Source: Epiperipatus broadwayi (lineage: Eukaryota; Onychophora; Udeonychophora; Euonychophora; Peripatidae). Taken from it: a stretch of 64,000 nucleotides of DNA. A program made the position numbers and the translations under genes. The notes under the pieces are model-generated. The model saw only the letters and a list, made by a program, of their open reading frames with translations, had not been told where the DNA came from and did not search any database. Positions 35,113 through 48,424 of the stretch are shown here, one piece after another. The stretch lies in contig JAQFVV010006203.1 of the NCBI GenBank assembly GCA_028023455.1, positions 12,312,348 to 12,376,347 of the forward strand, given 5' to 3'. Position 1 is the first letter of the stretch; each line of letters opens with the position of its first letter.

Positions 35113-37840
35113 ATATGTAGCTATGCACTTATCTATATAACCATTTGAATATATATATTGTGCACTTTTTATTAATTCACTCTATTCTAAAAATAACATT
35201 TTGTTGTATAATTTTAAATTTTGTTAAACCCAATAATATTTACTTAGTAAACTAGGAAAGATAATGACATGTTAGTTTCATAGGGTTTGAATGTAAGTTT
35301 ATTTGGTTTAAAATTTATAAAGTTATCTGATAGGTAAAGTAGGCAACTAAAGATATATATATAAATAATAATCTATAAAGTCATGATTTAGTTACAGATA
35401 GTAAACAATTGATATTATTTAAAAATATAGTGACGTTCAAATTTTGTCTTGTGAACAAACATGCATTATATAAATAGATCAGATTATCTGCCGCCAATAT
35501 AAAAAAAAAAAAACGATTGTTGTTTCTAGCTAAATTTTAAATGGTGTTTAAGAGTAAATAAATAATATTCATTTTACAAAAATATTAATCTAAATCAAAA
35601 AAAAAATAAACTGTATTCAATCCAATTTCTAGAAAAAAAAATTATCTTTATTTTAAAATGTTTCAAAAAACTAAGATTTCTTTAAAAAAAAAAAACGCAA
35701 CATTGGTAGCTAAAATAAATGTTTAAAAACAGAAATGGGGTAGGCCGGTAGGGGATAATAAAATTATTAAAAAAAAAAATAGGCAAATGAACTTTCTTTA
35801 AAATTGGAGGGATAATTGGATTGAAGACATAACAGATGGGGAACAAGTAGTCTAGTTTTTGATTTTTTTAAAAAAAGTTTGATTTAAAATTCATTTAAAT
35901 ATTTTCATTTTTAACCAAGAAGAAATAATAAACTTTAATTCTAGATAATTTAAAGAATCAAAAATGAATAGCTAATTTAATTGATCTCTACGGCAGAATC
36001 AACACATTAACATTGGTAAGTCTCGAGAATATCTTGAAATCATTATACAAAAAAAAAGTATAAATAAAATGCAGGATCAAAGAAGTTGTATATCTATTAC
36101 TGAAATGCATGCACTGGATGGAAAAATTAAGACTAAATCTAGACTGAAATTGACAGATAAACTAAATCACTCCCGAATCAGGAGTAATCTAAATAAATGT
36201 ATATGCTTAAATTATCAGCTAAGGCAAAGGAAGCTAAATTTACTTTGAATAAAGCTAGGTATGTTTTTTGTATAAATACCTTGAACTAAAGTAATTAATA
36301 ATAAGCTAATGTGTTGAAAGTGAAACTATTCCATATAACAATTTGTTCAGGCTTAACGTTTTCAGAGTTTTGTTACTCCATAATCATTGTCTGGTAAAAA
36401 GAAATAAACATAAAAGCTTTATGTTTATGCATATATAAAAAAAGAAACAATACATGGTAGAGCAAGTTTGAATAAAAGCTTATGTAAAGAAATGAGTAAA
36501 AATTAACAATTTTAATATCCTAGAGTTTAAAAGGAAACTACACTGCATGATACATATATATTTGTCTATTGAAGATGGTGTTATATATATATCACTAAGT
36601 ATGCACAATAATGAGGATGAGAGATATTCGTAAGTAAATCAAGCATTCAATGTAAAATAGAGTTGCACTTTATTAAGATCCAGAATAGGGTTTAATGTCT
36701 CTCAGCATTTAATATCTCAATATGAAAACCATTTATAAAGGCTAATCTTTGTTTTCACAGAAACAAATAAAACCTTTAAAACTTAATAAAATAGCCTTTA
36801 AAATATATAAAACAATTAAAGCAAATCCTTTCACCAGTGGTTGAATAGCATATGGTACAAAATAATAAATATCAATATATTAATATTCATATTTGTCAAA
36901 TTCAAGACCTAGCAAAGACCTTATTACTTCAGATCTATTTCAATATTTGCATGTAACAACAATTATATTAAAAATAGTAAAAAATGTGAAAAAAAATATA
37001 TCAACAATATTACCAACATAAAGACTGATAAAGAAATGAGTCAAAATGATAAAAATATGAAAGACATTATTGAAATGCTGAATAAAGTTATGAAAAATAT
37101 TATTGTGATATCAAAAAACAAATGAAAAATATAGTTTAAAGCCATTGAAATCATGTGATATAGTAAATAACAATATAACTTGTCTGAGTTATCTTGGGCT
37201 AAAAGCTGTCTTTTATCTTAGATTTTCATTTTAATTGGTTATGAACTGGATTACATCATAGCTGAAAAAATATCCAGATCGTGACGTGGAAATTTCCATT
37301 TAGTCCATGAAAATCTTTAATTTAATATATGTAACAGTTACAAATAATGATAATAAATTTTACAGTAAAAATAAATTATTACTAATATAACGCAGAGAAA
37401 ATCTTTTTAGAAGTTCAAATGACTTTAATTTATAATAGTTGCAATATATCTAATTAGATCTCGTGGCTCAAGTTCCCTAGTAATTAAGAGGCTTTAATCT
37501 GATATATAGCCAAAACCTGGTGTGAACAATTAATATAAATTAAATTTATTTTTATTTCTAATATTTTTTACATCAACATATTAATTAATGGTAATTGATC
37601 TTTATATGCACAAACACGCATATATATAAGTTGTTATAGATGTCATAAAATTTACAGTACCATGTTAACTTTATAATAAATATTAAATTATAGCCAGCTT
37701 ATTATTGCATGATCATTATAATAGTGGGAATTTTATATATTATAATTAGCTTATAACTTAATCTTTATGCAATTAGTATCGTGTTATAATAAATTTTATA
37801 ACCACAGACTATTTTATTTTAGAGAAACAAGAACATTATT
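35113..37840. other. AT-rich intron DNA, nothing recognised
   Basis: A-runs are frequent. No ORF, long hairpin or known repeat was identified by eye. Confidence 0.45.
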
Positions 37841-37847
37841 GATATAT

Positions 37848-38350
37848 TTTTGTTGCCAGATAAATGCAAAAGAAGTGTCAGAAAGAAACAATAATTTATA
37901 TATTGCTTTTATCAATTTGGTCAAAACGTTGGACTCAATTAATTGAACAGGTCTATAACAGTATTTGAAATTAATTTGGTTGTCCACCAACGTATTACAT
38001 AGCTTGTATTTGATGGAATGCGAACCGTTATTAGTATAAGGGGAAAATCTGAATCATTTGAAGTGAACATTGGGGGTAAATAAAAATGTATATTTGCTTC
38101 TGCTTTGTTTTCGTTTTTTATGACAGTAGTAACTACCAGTTTAATGAACCAAAGATCAAAAAGTGTTACAAATTTGATGATGGAATCTTTAATTTAAATC
38201 GATTACAAGCAAAAGCAAGATCTTCTTACATTCTGAGTTAACAATATATTGATGTTTTGGAATGCAACTTATAGAGAATTTGGTTTAATAATTAATGGGT
38301 AAAAATATTAAGCTGACTGTGATCGCAATTGGACAGGAGCAAAAGATGAT
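37848..38350 (+). pseudogene. RTE-like LINE reverse transcriptase relic
   Basis: Across frameshifts and stops the plus strand spells a familiar order: LYIAFINLVKTLDSIN (family: LY..FIDL.KAFD), then CPPTYYIACI, then DGMRTVISIRGKSESFEVNI (family: FHDGM.A.V...G..S..FEV..G), then a (M/D)DGIFNLNRLQAKAR-like stretch and an EFGL.ING block. This matches the palm of RTE-type non-LTR retrotransposons abundant in invertebrates. The GVKQGC and YADD motifs are destroyed and the copy is dead. It lies in sense orientation within the P450 intron. Confidence 0.65.
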
Positions 38351-38354
38351 GAGT

Positions 38355-41300
38355 TGAGACTAGTGCGCTTATGTGGAATGCATTTGAGAATAGATGTGCC
38401 TTTACTGAAGATAAACTAAAGTGATTATATATTTGTTTTATTCCCCTAAGAACAATAATAAACTATTAAGATATAAAATCGTGAAATGTATAAGTATTAC
38501 AATGATTAAATACCTTAAGGTATTTTTATGGATTTGACAAATAATCTTAATATGATTTTATATACACAGACTGCATGCAATGTACAATATATAAAGACTT
38601 ACTCTAAGATAAATGAGTGTGTTAATTCATATACAGAGCAATTAACTCCCTAATTCCCATATTAAAGGTAAGGTCGATAGTTTAGTTTTCTCAGGATTCT
38701 TAACTAAATCTAATTAAATTTAGTTAAAGAAATATAAAATTATAATTAACACATCCTAGGTACGATTAAGATATCAAAAGGATTTTGATGTACCTCACTA
38801 TACCTTATCGAATTTTATATTACAACTAGAGACGGAAATAATAAATGATATAAGAAGTGAATTCAATAAAGAAAATTAATTTAACAAAATAGAAGTATTA
38901 CCTCTTTTATTTCGATAATATGTAAAAGATGGTGATTACTTTAATTACAGACAATTGTCTTATAAATATAACAATTATTTTATTATTAATAATTATTGTA
39001 TAAAAACAAAACCACAACATATTAGCGAACAATAAATGTTCTTCTAATATTAAAAGTTTTCTGAAAAATAATTACAAATATTATTATTTGTTTGCTTTTT
39101 TTTAAATCTATATTTGGGTTGTGATTATGTGTATAACTCATAAAGTGATGCAAATACAAACACTTGATTGGAGAGAGAATTGTGTACTATTCATTCAATG
39201 TTACCGTTAATTACAGCTAAATAGAAATGTAATCGAATCGATGCTATACAAGTATATAATTTCATAAAACTGAATATTATATCTCTTAGTGGCTGACTTT
39301 CTACTTTGTCTAGCTTATATCATACATTAAAGTTTCACCTCAACTAACAAATAATGTTTAGAATTATTAATATCACAAGAATGCTTTGATTCAAATATAG
39401 CAACCATTATATTCTGTATAATCTTTACTGGGTACAATGAAAATAAATTAATTATCTACTCAGGCCTTAAAGTGAGGTTAAGAAAAATGACAAATAAAAC
39501 AAAGTAAGTCAACAGATATAGAGTTTATAAATTAATTTAACTTAATTCAACTTATCTCCAATACAAATATATAATAACAGATATTATATTTATATCCAAA
39601 TCTCACTAATAATATAAGGTAGTTATCTTTATCTTCTTACATATCAGTATTCTCTTGAGTTTATTAAAATTATAATTACAACAGTAATAACTACAAAGAA
39701 AATAATTCCATAATTTCAGAATAAAACTCACTAGACAATCATTTTAACAAATAATTCCTAAATTCCTTGCTCAGATCAAAAGCATTATATTCAGGAATAT
39801 CACACTTTTGAAGTAGCATCCAAAGTTTATTGAAGTTTTACTAGAAATAATTTTATTAATATACACTTAATATTAAATACACAAGATGGAGTCATCCAGT
39901 AGAAAATTAAGTTCAAAGCACAGATTATAAGAACTGATTTCCCAAAGATTTGCAGTGAATTACAATTAGTACACATCATATTCTGACTTGTATGATTGTA
40001 ACAATTAATTCTTTTAGAAAAATTTAATTTAATATTTTATAATGTCATGGCCATACTTCCTGGTTATAGCATTAATAATTGTAAATCCTGGGCGGACATC
40101 AGAACTGTAATTTTGCATAAAATGAGCAAGTTGATCATTTATAAAACAATAAGGTGATAATATCCTAATGGTTGATGTTTATCATATACATGAAATTTAG
40201 TGGTTTTATAATCCATTAATTTAAGCAAGTTGAGTTCATCCAGTTATAGTTCAAATAATCTTATTAACTTATGAGACCTAGTAGAAGATAAATAATCCAT
40301 TGAATCAAGTTGCACTCACCAATGCTTTCATATAAGAACAATTATATGTTGAATGCTAATCAGTAATTTATACCAATTTTATAACATTCAATAAATTTAT
40401 AGGAAGAGGTAGTCACTATTATTTCAAGCAAATTATTCCAATTGCCAAGTAAAGACAAATGATTTCTGAAATATTTTACATACAGTAGCATCCCATGAGT
40501 GATTTTATAAATTCCATTGATTACTTACAACTTTTAAATTTGATTTTATTTTAAATAATATTTGGTGGAAATCCTTTATTGTTGCTGTAATTTATCCATT
40601 TAGAATGTGAGGAGATACATCTTATCTAGGCAAAATGCCTAGTAGGTTCTTCTACTCTTCCATGTTGAAGAAGATGAACAAGATGGCTAATTTAAAATTT
40701 TAATTTAATATAGTTGTTAATTCACTATAATTTAATAAGGACTGATTAAATTTTGATAGGATATATTTATAGTTGATTATCATATGGTCTGTAATATCCA
40801 ATATTACCAGAGTTCTTTGCTTTTCAAGATTTTATGGATAAAATTTATTCCATTGCTATGGTAATAATCGATAGCGGGCAAACTTGAGGTCTAGGGATTT
40901 CCAAAAGTGTGAATTTTGAGTCATTGTTTTTAAAATAAAATTAAATATTAAAATTTAAGGTTATACCATAATTTAGATTATTACTGTACAAATAAAGTAT
41001 GCAATTATTTATTTCACATATAAACACCTTATAATATCCGAATATTGTGTAATAATAATTAATTTGATTATATTTTAAAGTTCTCAAAATTTTATTAACA
41101 AATTTATATAATAAATAAACTATTAACTGAGTTTTAATAATCAACAGAACAAATTCAATCTAATTATTTTCCTCTGGCAATTTTTTAAATTGATTATATT
41201 TTATTGTAGAAAAATTCGTGCATGCACACATATTTTTTAAAAGGAATATTAACACTTTATTGTTCTAGTTAAGTGTAATATTAATTGTTTATTTAAACTT

Positions 41301-44300
41301 CATTGTATCAATATTTCATACTCTGTAGTCAAGTTGCAAGTTTTAAGTGTCCACATATATTCAATGGACCATTAGTAAGAATGGATTTCCATTATTGCTA
41401 TTAAAAGGTGTGAAGGTTGCCTTGACAGCAGTTAGAAATATTGATTATTATATTTTACTGTGAATGTTTAGGTGGTTACTGGTTGGAACTTAATTATATA
41501 TATATATTATTTATTAAAATAAATATTATTCATTACATTAATTCATTTGAATACAGTTCAAAATATATTAACACCAATTTCATTCTTCTCCTATTAAGCC
41601 CTAGATGCACTTTTATATAGAAGGAAATTTTAATAACATTTTAGACATTTACATGAAATTTTAATTATAATATAAAATATGCTAATAAATGATAAATTAC
41701 ATTTCAATAATATATTAATTATATAATAAAATATTAATTATATACATTAGATACTCATATTTTTTCTATATACTAAGTCTCACCTCTTTTCCCCTCTAAA
41801 TTTAATGTCTTAATTTTTTTTTTATTTCCCTATAATGTTGCAATATTCTTAATTCAATTGGAAAATTATTAAATAATTTAGGAAATTTTTTCTTATTCTA
41901 GTTTTGTATTTATTACAATATTTTGAAAGTATGTATATATCTAGTTTTTTTTTAGCACATTTCAAATTGTTTTGTACTTGCTTCTCTTGAGTCTAAAATT
42001 CTCTGACGTGTAACGATCATAATAAAAGGATTATAGTTCTTTTTTCTACACCAGAGCCATCTACTGCAAACTTAAACAATCAACAGACATCAAATGTTAT
42101 AGTACTATAACATTCTAAAAGCAATTATTTACTTTTATCTTCATCATCAAGAATTAGAATTCAAATATGAAAATAATATACCCATTTAACTCACAGTTTA
42201 GTCCTTTATATTATGCAATCTAATACTTTGAAGCTAAAAAACTCTAATGTTTTAAACCCAAGCCAAATTATATAATTTAAAAAAAATCTGGCATAAGTCA
42301 AATCTATATATTTTAAATATTTAAATTTGATGAAAGCTATAAGCTTCTACTTTTTTAATTAGGAAGTCTCTCATCTCTGACGCTTTCAATATCAGTTCTC
42401 TTCATTCTACTTCGGACCCACACACTATATTTGAGTAAATCAGTGCTTACTATATAGCCCTAGAATTCAGTACAGAGAACTGCTCTTGAAATATGGCTAA
42501 GCATATGATAAAGTCATGCAACATTGTTGTTGATATTAAACACCCTACTCAAATAATAAAGAAGCCTATAGTTGGCATGAAACTGAATGCTCTAAAATAT
42601 ATAGAAGTTGATCTGGCAATAGATTTATAGAATTGTGGCGCGAGTTATATGGATTCAAAAGTTCAGAATTTATTTAAATTTCAGGCCTTTAGGCTGGAAT
42701 AATAGTATAAAGAAATAAAATATGCCTTATAGATGAATACGCGCATTAATTCAACTTTTAAAAAGTAATCCTTCTTAATGGAAGCAAAAGTCAGAATGAA
42801 AGTATTATAATAATTTAACATTCTGTATTTCATTGATTACTCGAAATAACAGTAAATAGTCTAGATTAGGGTGAAAGTAATTGTTTTTTGAATTGTATGA
42901 ATAAGTATACTTCACAATAACTTTTTATTAGGATTGACATTTTTTTGCTATTTATTGTTGAAACAAGTTGTTTTTTTTTTTTTCAATTCTAAGATTTGTT
43001 ATAACTTTGAAGATTCTTGCCATGTTATAATTTCTTACCTATTACTCTCATTTTTTATGGTAGAGTTTCATAAATCTGTTCCATACAAGTAAACTTTAAA
43101 ATATTTTTTTACTTTTCTTTATTTTATAAATTGTCTTATTTCAGTTAAAAAGTATATTGAAGAATGCTGCATTTTTTTACCAGTTATCTGGGTAATCATT
43201 TTTTGGATGCATCAATTATTTTTTATTGAATTTTTATATTTACATCTGAACTATCGTTTAACCCAATTAATATTTTGAAACAATATACAAATTTTAGACC
43301 AAATACATTGACGTCTTTCTTGAATTTAGCATTATCAACTGGTAATTTTTTTTTCTAATAATATGACCCATTATTTTGCTTCAATACATATATTAATCCC
43401 ACTACCAATAATATTTTGCATGTCCAATCAAAGTATTATTGAATTCTGATCTAACTTTATTCGAGTGGGTCTACGTTTATTTTCCCCTACATATTTATTT
43501 TAAGTTCATAATATGCATTTTTTTTTAAATTCTAATAATCTATGGTTTCATTCATTTCTGTCTTTGTATCCAAATATATTCATAACCTTATTATCGTTAG
43601 TCATTGTTCCAATTTCAGCATTCAGATCTGCCTATGTCAATTTTAAAATGTTTTTGTTCTGACTAAAAGTATTTTATATATCTATTAAAAAATATCAACT
43701 TCTTGATTCCTGCATAAACCTGAATTATTTACATTTAGTATTTTCCATTAAATTGAATAATTTATCATGCTTTGATATATCGTCAATGTCCACAATGATG
43801 TTATTTTTTTTATTTATAAAGAATCCTATTATATTATTATATTTTTAATAAATTATATATTCACTTTTCAAAACAGTTTTCTCTTTATATTTTTTCTAAT
43901 TTAACAAAGTCCAAAAAATATACTATTTATTATTAGACATTTTTACGATTGTTGCATTCATCCTTAACTTGAAGGTTATCTAATGTTGTAAGTAATAAAA
44001 TAATATATCTTAGTTGAATCTAGCTTAAAACCCTAACAATACCTCATTTAATACTCCTTTATACAAGTGCCATCTATAGTTGTAGATAGTAAAAGAAATG
44101 ATAATAAAATAATACTATATCCATAGTCTAATGATATTAAGCATTCTATCTTCACTACTAATGGCTGCCTTTGATTGATGGCTTTACAATCTCGATGATA
44201 TGAGTGATATAATTTGTTATTAATTATCATAATTGTATATGTAAAACAACAAGTATTCACACGTTTATCTTGGTTTCTATAAAACTTGTCTGAAGCTTTA

Positions 44301-44545
44301 TTTCAGTACTATTAGGCAGTCAAAAAAAATATGATGCTGCTTGCATTCTTAATCTTGCAATTAGAATTCAATAAATTTAGAATACCATCTATTGTGGGTA
44401 TCCTATATTTGTTTGCTTATCTTATGAGTAATACATGTTAATAATAGCTGCAATTAGACATTTACAATGGATATAAAGAATTTGTCCTGAACAAATATAG
44501 AAGAGGAATCAAAAGATCTTTCTTCAGATGAGAGTATTTTTTGCA
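38355..44545. other. AT-rich intron DNA, nothing recognised
   Basis: No exon, ORF over 70 codons with a known motif, or long repeat was recognised. Short open frames at 40941-41144 and 44048-44260 are low-complexity AT-rich translations. A decayed element could be missed by eye. Confidence 0.4.
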
Positions 44546-44554
44546 ATATATATA

Positions 44555-45600
44555 ATATTCAAATATAAGTATATTGTCAATGTAATTATAAGTGACTTGA
44601 ACTTAGACTTTCAAGCTCCCTACAGCTATGCATTCCTTTTTATACAAGTAATACACATGACCACATATATGTGAAAAGGATAAATGATCTCCAATATAAG
44701 AATTTTGTGCTAAATTGGCACTTATCAGTTGGTCCAAATCACCACCTCCCATACATATATATAATCAGTTCTCACTTTATATTGAGGTAGAAAATCTTCA
44801 AACTTTATTGGACAAACTTCACTATTCTTCACCCTCCAATTCTTCAGCCATTCATATTATGGAACCATCAAAGCTTTTCTTGATGTCTTAAATCACTCTG
44901 ACTCCTCACATATATGACCTTAATATATGTCCATTTAATAACATAGAAAAGGAACGGACAAAATACAGGCTGAATATGTAATATTCAAATATAAGTATAT
45001 TGTTCATATTAAATTTAATGTAATTATAAGAGACTTGAACTCAGCCTTTCAAACTCCCTACAGCTATGCAGTCCATCTTGTACAACTGATACACATTACC
45101 ACATACATGTGAAATATATAAATGATCTCCAATATACATATTTTTGTATTTAGTATAGACAATATATTTGAATGTTACATATTCAGCCTGTATTCTGCCT
45201 ATCCCTCTTGTGTAATTAAATGAACATATTAAGTTCCTATATGTGAGGGGTCAGAGTGACTTAAAATAAACATGGGTATGACAGTAATATTGGCATCAAC
45301 AAGGGCTTTGAATATTCCATCATTTGATTTTCATTGATATGGATGGTTGAAAAATTGGAGGGTGGAGAAGATTAAAACTTGTCCATTAAAGTTTGAAGAT
45401 TTACTATCTTAATATAAACTGATATGTGTGGGAGATAATGAACTGGACTAACTGGTGAGTGCTGGTTTAACACCAAATAATTATATTGCAAATTATTTAT
45501 CCTTTTCACATGTATGTGGTCATTTGTATCAGTTGTATAAGATGGAATGCGTAACTGTAAGGAGCTTGAAAGTCTGAGTTCAAGTACCTTATAATTATAT
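44555..45600. repeat. Inverted pair of family D repeats plus a partial third copy
   Basis: 44585-44945 is the reverse complement of 45225-45600; the copy at 23570-23950 has the orientation of the right arm. A partial third copy in the left-arm orientation lies at about 44975-45130. Shared blocks include ACTTGAACT(C/T)AG(C/A)CTTTCAA, CCACATA(C/T)ATGTGAAA and TCACTCTGACCCCTCA-type. The arrangement can fold into a large hairpin. Class unknown. Confidence 0.75.
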
Positions 45601-45603
45601 ATA

Positions 45604-46250
45604 AGATGACATTGACATGAAAGATGTTTATTATCACTTCCTTCAAATAAAAACATATTTACAGTGAAATTATTGTTCACTTTTTAGAAGGTGTTTAAAT
45701 GGATGGAAACGATTCCTATTTTGCAAAACAGAGTGTAATTGAACATACTGCTTTGCCAACACATTTATGGAAGTACTAATGTTTGCTCATCTGATGAGGA
45801 AATATTGTTCATAAAATGTAATTATATTGGGAGAGAGTAGTCTATATTTTGTGTGATGGACATTTGTAATATGATGTAGTTGAGATGAAAGATGCATTAA
45901 TAAAATTATTAAAACTTGAATATATATATATATATATTTAAGTTGTCAATTCTTTTATTAAACATGAATTTCTACAGTCAGTTGTCTTATTTCTGGATTA
46001 TTAGCAGTGATTAGTAATTTTTATTTCCTCCAAATGTATTTATTCTAAGCTTGAGTAATTGTAGTGTCATATCCAAATCTCTAAAGAAATTTAGGGATAC
46101 TGGAATTCGCTATTGAAAAGTACATACACATTCATCAGTCAGTTTTACCTTTTTATGTTATTGATGGAGGTCAGTAATCTGACAGAAATCTGAAAATTTG
46201 GATATATTCATTCATTAACCTTGTTACAGTCAATATCTCTGGAGTAGAGT
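45604..46250 (+). pseudogene. Possible DIRS-like or other retroelement RT relic
   Basis: With frameshifts, pieces read like a reverse transcriptase palm: DIDMKDVYYHFLQI, then WKRFLFCKTECN, then FANTFMEVLMFAHLMRKYCS, then MKDALIKLLKLEYI and FIKHEFLQS. The order (D.(K/T)DAY...I, F..LPFG-like, FT.L..P..AHLR, ..ALKLL..LGF) recalls DIRS-type tyrosine-recombinase retroelements. The central LPFGL and catalytic DD are not preserved, so this is a weak call. Confidence 0.3.
45918..45940. repeat. (AT)n microsatellite
   Basis: Short AT run ahead of the P450 exon. Confidence 0.85.
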
Positions 46251-46483
46251 AAATAAAAAGAATTACTGTTTTTCAGTACACTATAAGCCATGAATATGAT
46301 ATACAAGTTATATTAAAAGAATGCTATGCAATAGCTCAATATTTAAAAAAAACACAATCTTTTCAGTAGCCGTTTTCATTGGCAGTCGTCTATTACGATA
46401 TAGATATTGAAAGTAAATGAAGAAAACCATTTAATGCTTATTTGTTTTATTTTAAATATATTTTTTATGTTTATTCTATTTAG

Positions 46484-46924
46484 ATCTTCAACTGATTATA
46501 AACATGACCGACTTCTTCATAGCTGGAACTGAAACCACAGCGACCATGTTAAGATGGGCAATTCTTTATATGATGTATTACACTGATATTCAAAAAAAAT
46601 TACAACTAGAAATTGATTCTGTTGTTGGTTCTTCCAGAACTCCAACCATGGCTGATAAACCAAACCTTCCTTATACTGAAGCATTCATTTCAGAACTATT
46701 CAGATGTGTTAATCTTGTACCTTTAGCCATAGTTCATACTGTAGATATCGATTTTAATTTGCAGGGATATGACATTCCAAAAGGTTCATTTATACTTCCT
46801 AATCTTACAGCAGTTCATTTCGATCCCAAGTATTGGAAAATTCCATACAAATTTGATCCATCAAGATTTATAGAAGATAATGGCTCCTTTAAAAAGTTTG
46901 AAACTTTAATACCATTTTCACTTG
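46484..46924 (+). CDS. Cytochrome P450 (CYP2 clan), I-helix to PERF-region exon
   Basis: This 441-base exon encodes 147 codons, phase 1 at both ends, with a GTAAGT donor. It contains the I-helix FFIAGTETTATMLRW (oxygen activation, AGTETT), helix J/K with PNLPYTEAFISELFRC (ExxR, E-L-F-R), the beta-region LVPLA and GYDIPKG(S), and FDPSRFI (PERF region, arginine kept). It ends at ETLIPFSLG, exactly where the heme-binding FxxGxRxCxG motif should start; the next exon must begin GKRxCxGE or similar. I saw no such exon between 46925 and 64000, so it is probably beyond the window. No disabling change was seen. Together with the first exon, about 319 of roughly 490-500 residues are present. Confidence 0.95.
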
Positions 46925-47236
46925 GTAAGTTTAAATAATTCTTATTTTGTTTTACATAATTTTTATAATCGCCTAATAAAATATAATTTTAATTATTATT
47001 ATGCTAAAACAAAATTAAGATGAAAATAAATTACACCTTTGGTTAGTGAAGACAATTGATTTATTAAAAGTTATAAATAAGAATCTGGTATTAAAAGCAA
47101 GAATTATATTTTCCTATGAAAATAAAAATAGCTTGTTTCTATAGATCAAAATTACATTTTAAATTGTAAACGTTATATTAACAAAAAAAAACAAAAACTT
47201 AACCTAATATATATAGTAAATAAAAAAAGCACTAAG
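46925..47236. other. Start of the next P450 intron
   Basis: AT-rich, with no recognisable exon. The intron runs on through at least the repeat block to the right. Confidence 0.6.
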
Positions 47237-48095
47237 TATATGCAAATATTAAAACAGGCAAAACTCTCTATAAGTATTGTCACTCAGTGCAAGCCAGAGT
47301 AATCAATGGATGTCAGAAGGCTTGTGCATAAAATCCCCATCTACTGTCTACTCATCCAATATCCCCAGACTAGTTTCTGGCTTGTGGCCTTCATCAGTGA
47401 GGAACCTTGGATCTGAGAGCACTGCACCATTCACTGATGAAGGTCACATGCCAGAAACTAGTCTGGGGATATTGGATGAGTAGGCACTAGATGGGGATTT
47501 TATGATCAAGCCTTCTGACATCTATTGACTACTCTGATTTGCACTGAGTGGCAATACGTATAGAGAGTTTTACCTGTTTTAATAACAGTTATAAGCAAGC
47601 ATAAGAAATAGTGATCATGTGATGTTTATTGGCTTAAAACCAATCCTGCCTAATAGGATAGTGATGGATATGATTATTAAAGAAGCAAAGACACCAAAAA
47701 TATATAGGTACTGAAGTGAGTTCAGACCTAAATGACTATATAAGCTAATGAGCTTGAATTGAAAATATTATAGTGTTTTCAATTTAAGACTCATAGTTTT
47801 GTAATTAAGTGGAGATAAAAGGTGGTTGCTGAAGGGTTGCATTATATCCTAAGATCTAGGTGCAGTGCTCTCAGATTCAAGGCTTCTCACTGATGAAGTC
47901 CACAAACCAGAAACTAGTCTGGGGATATTGGATGAGTAGGCACTAGATGGGGATTTTATGCACAAGCCTTCTGACATCTATTGACTACTCTGATTTGCAG
48001 AGTGGCAATACGTATAGAGAGTTTTGCCTGTTTTAATAACAGTTATAAGCAAGCATAAGAAGTGGTGATCATGTGATGTTTATATGCAAATATTA
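47237..48095. repeat. Hairpin repeat, family E, copy 1, with 15-base flanking duplication
   Basis: The 829-base insert (47252-48080) is bounded by TATATGCAAATATTA at 47237-47251 and 48081-48095. Its left half is a long inverted repeat: about 47260-47400 pairs with 47440-47578 (GTGCAAGCCAGAGTA..., ATCCCCATCTA..., CTAGTTTCTGG...). A second partial direct copy follows at 47860-48080 and repeats the right end (GTTATAAGCAAGCATAAGAA, GTGATCATGTGATGTTTAT). No ORF. Similar units lie at 54827-55380 and 62362-62738. Variable, long target duplications would suit retroposition better than most DNA transposons. Confidence 0.75.
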
Positions 48096-48424
48096 TGTGT
48101 AAACTATGCTATGTGTATTGTTCAGGCATGCACTTACAGTAGTATGTATGTATAACAATGCAACTTACATCTACAATAACACTTTGTTTAAAGTTGTTCT
48201 TTCTAGTGAGTTATTTATCATTCATAATCATTGAGTTGTGTGAGTTATTTTATATCAGTTTCTCATTCAAAGATCCATGTTGTCTTCTAAATTTTTCTAG
48301 GGAAATTGTTTAGCATGGGTAACTAATATGATTTTTTGAATAAAATTGTATGAGTTCTGATACCTTGACTAAAAACGTTTTTGATTTTAATTCTGTATTC
48401 TAAATCAGAGAGAAATTCATCCAA

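Larger units (their letters stand above)
33416..46483 (+). other. 13 kb P450 intron, phase 1
   Basis: A GTAAGT donor and a ...TTCTATTTAG acceptor bound 13,068 bases. The last base of the first exon (G) and the first two of the next (AT) make one Asp codon, so the join is in frame. The intron contains a large hairpin (33.55-34.23 kb), a tetranucleotide satellite (34.6-35.1 kb), an RTE-like relic (37.85-38.35 kb), inverted family D repeats (44.55-45.6 kb) and a possible retroelement relic (45.6-46.25 kb). Confidence 0.88.

Noticed and set aside
47277-47483. 68-codon ORF
   Set aside because: It lies across the arms of a family E hairpin repeat; no domain.
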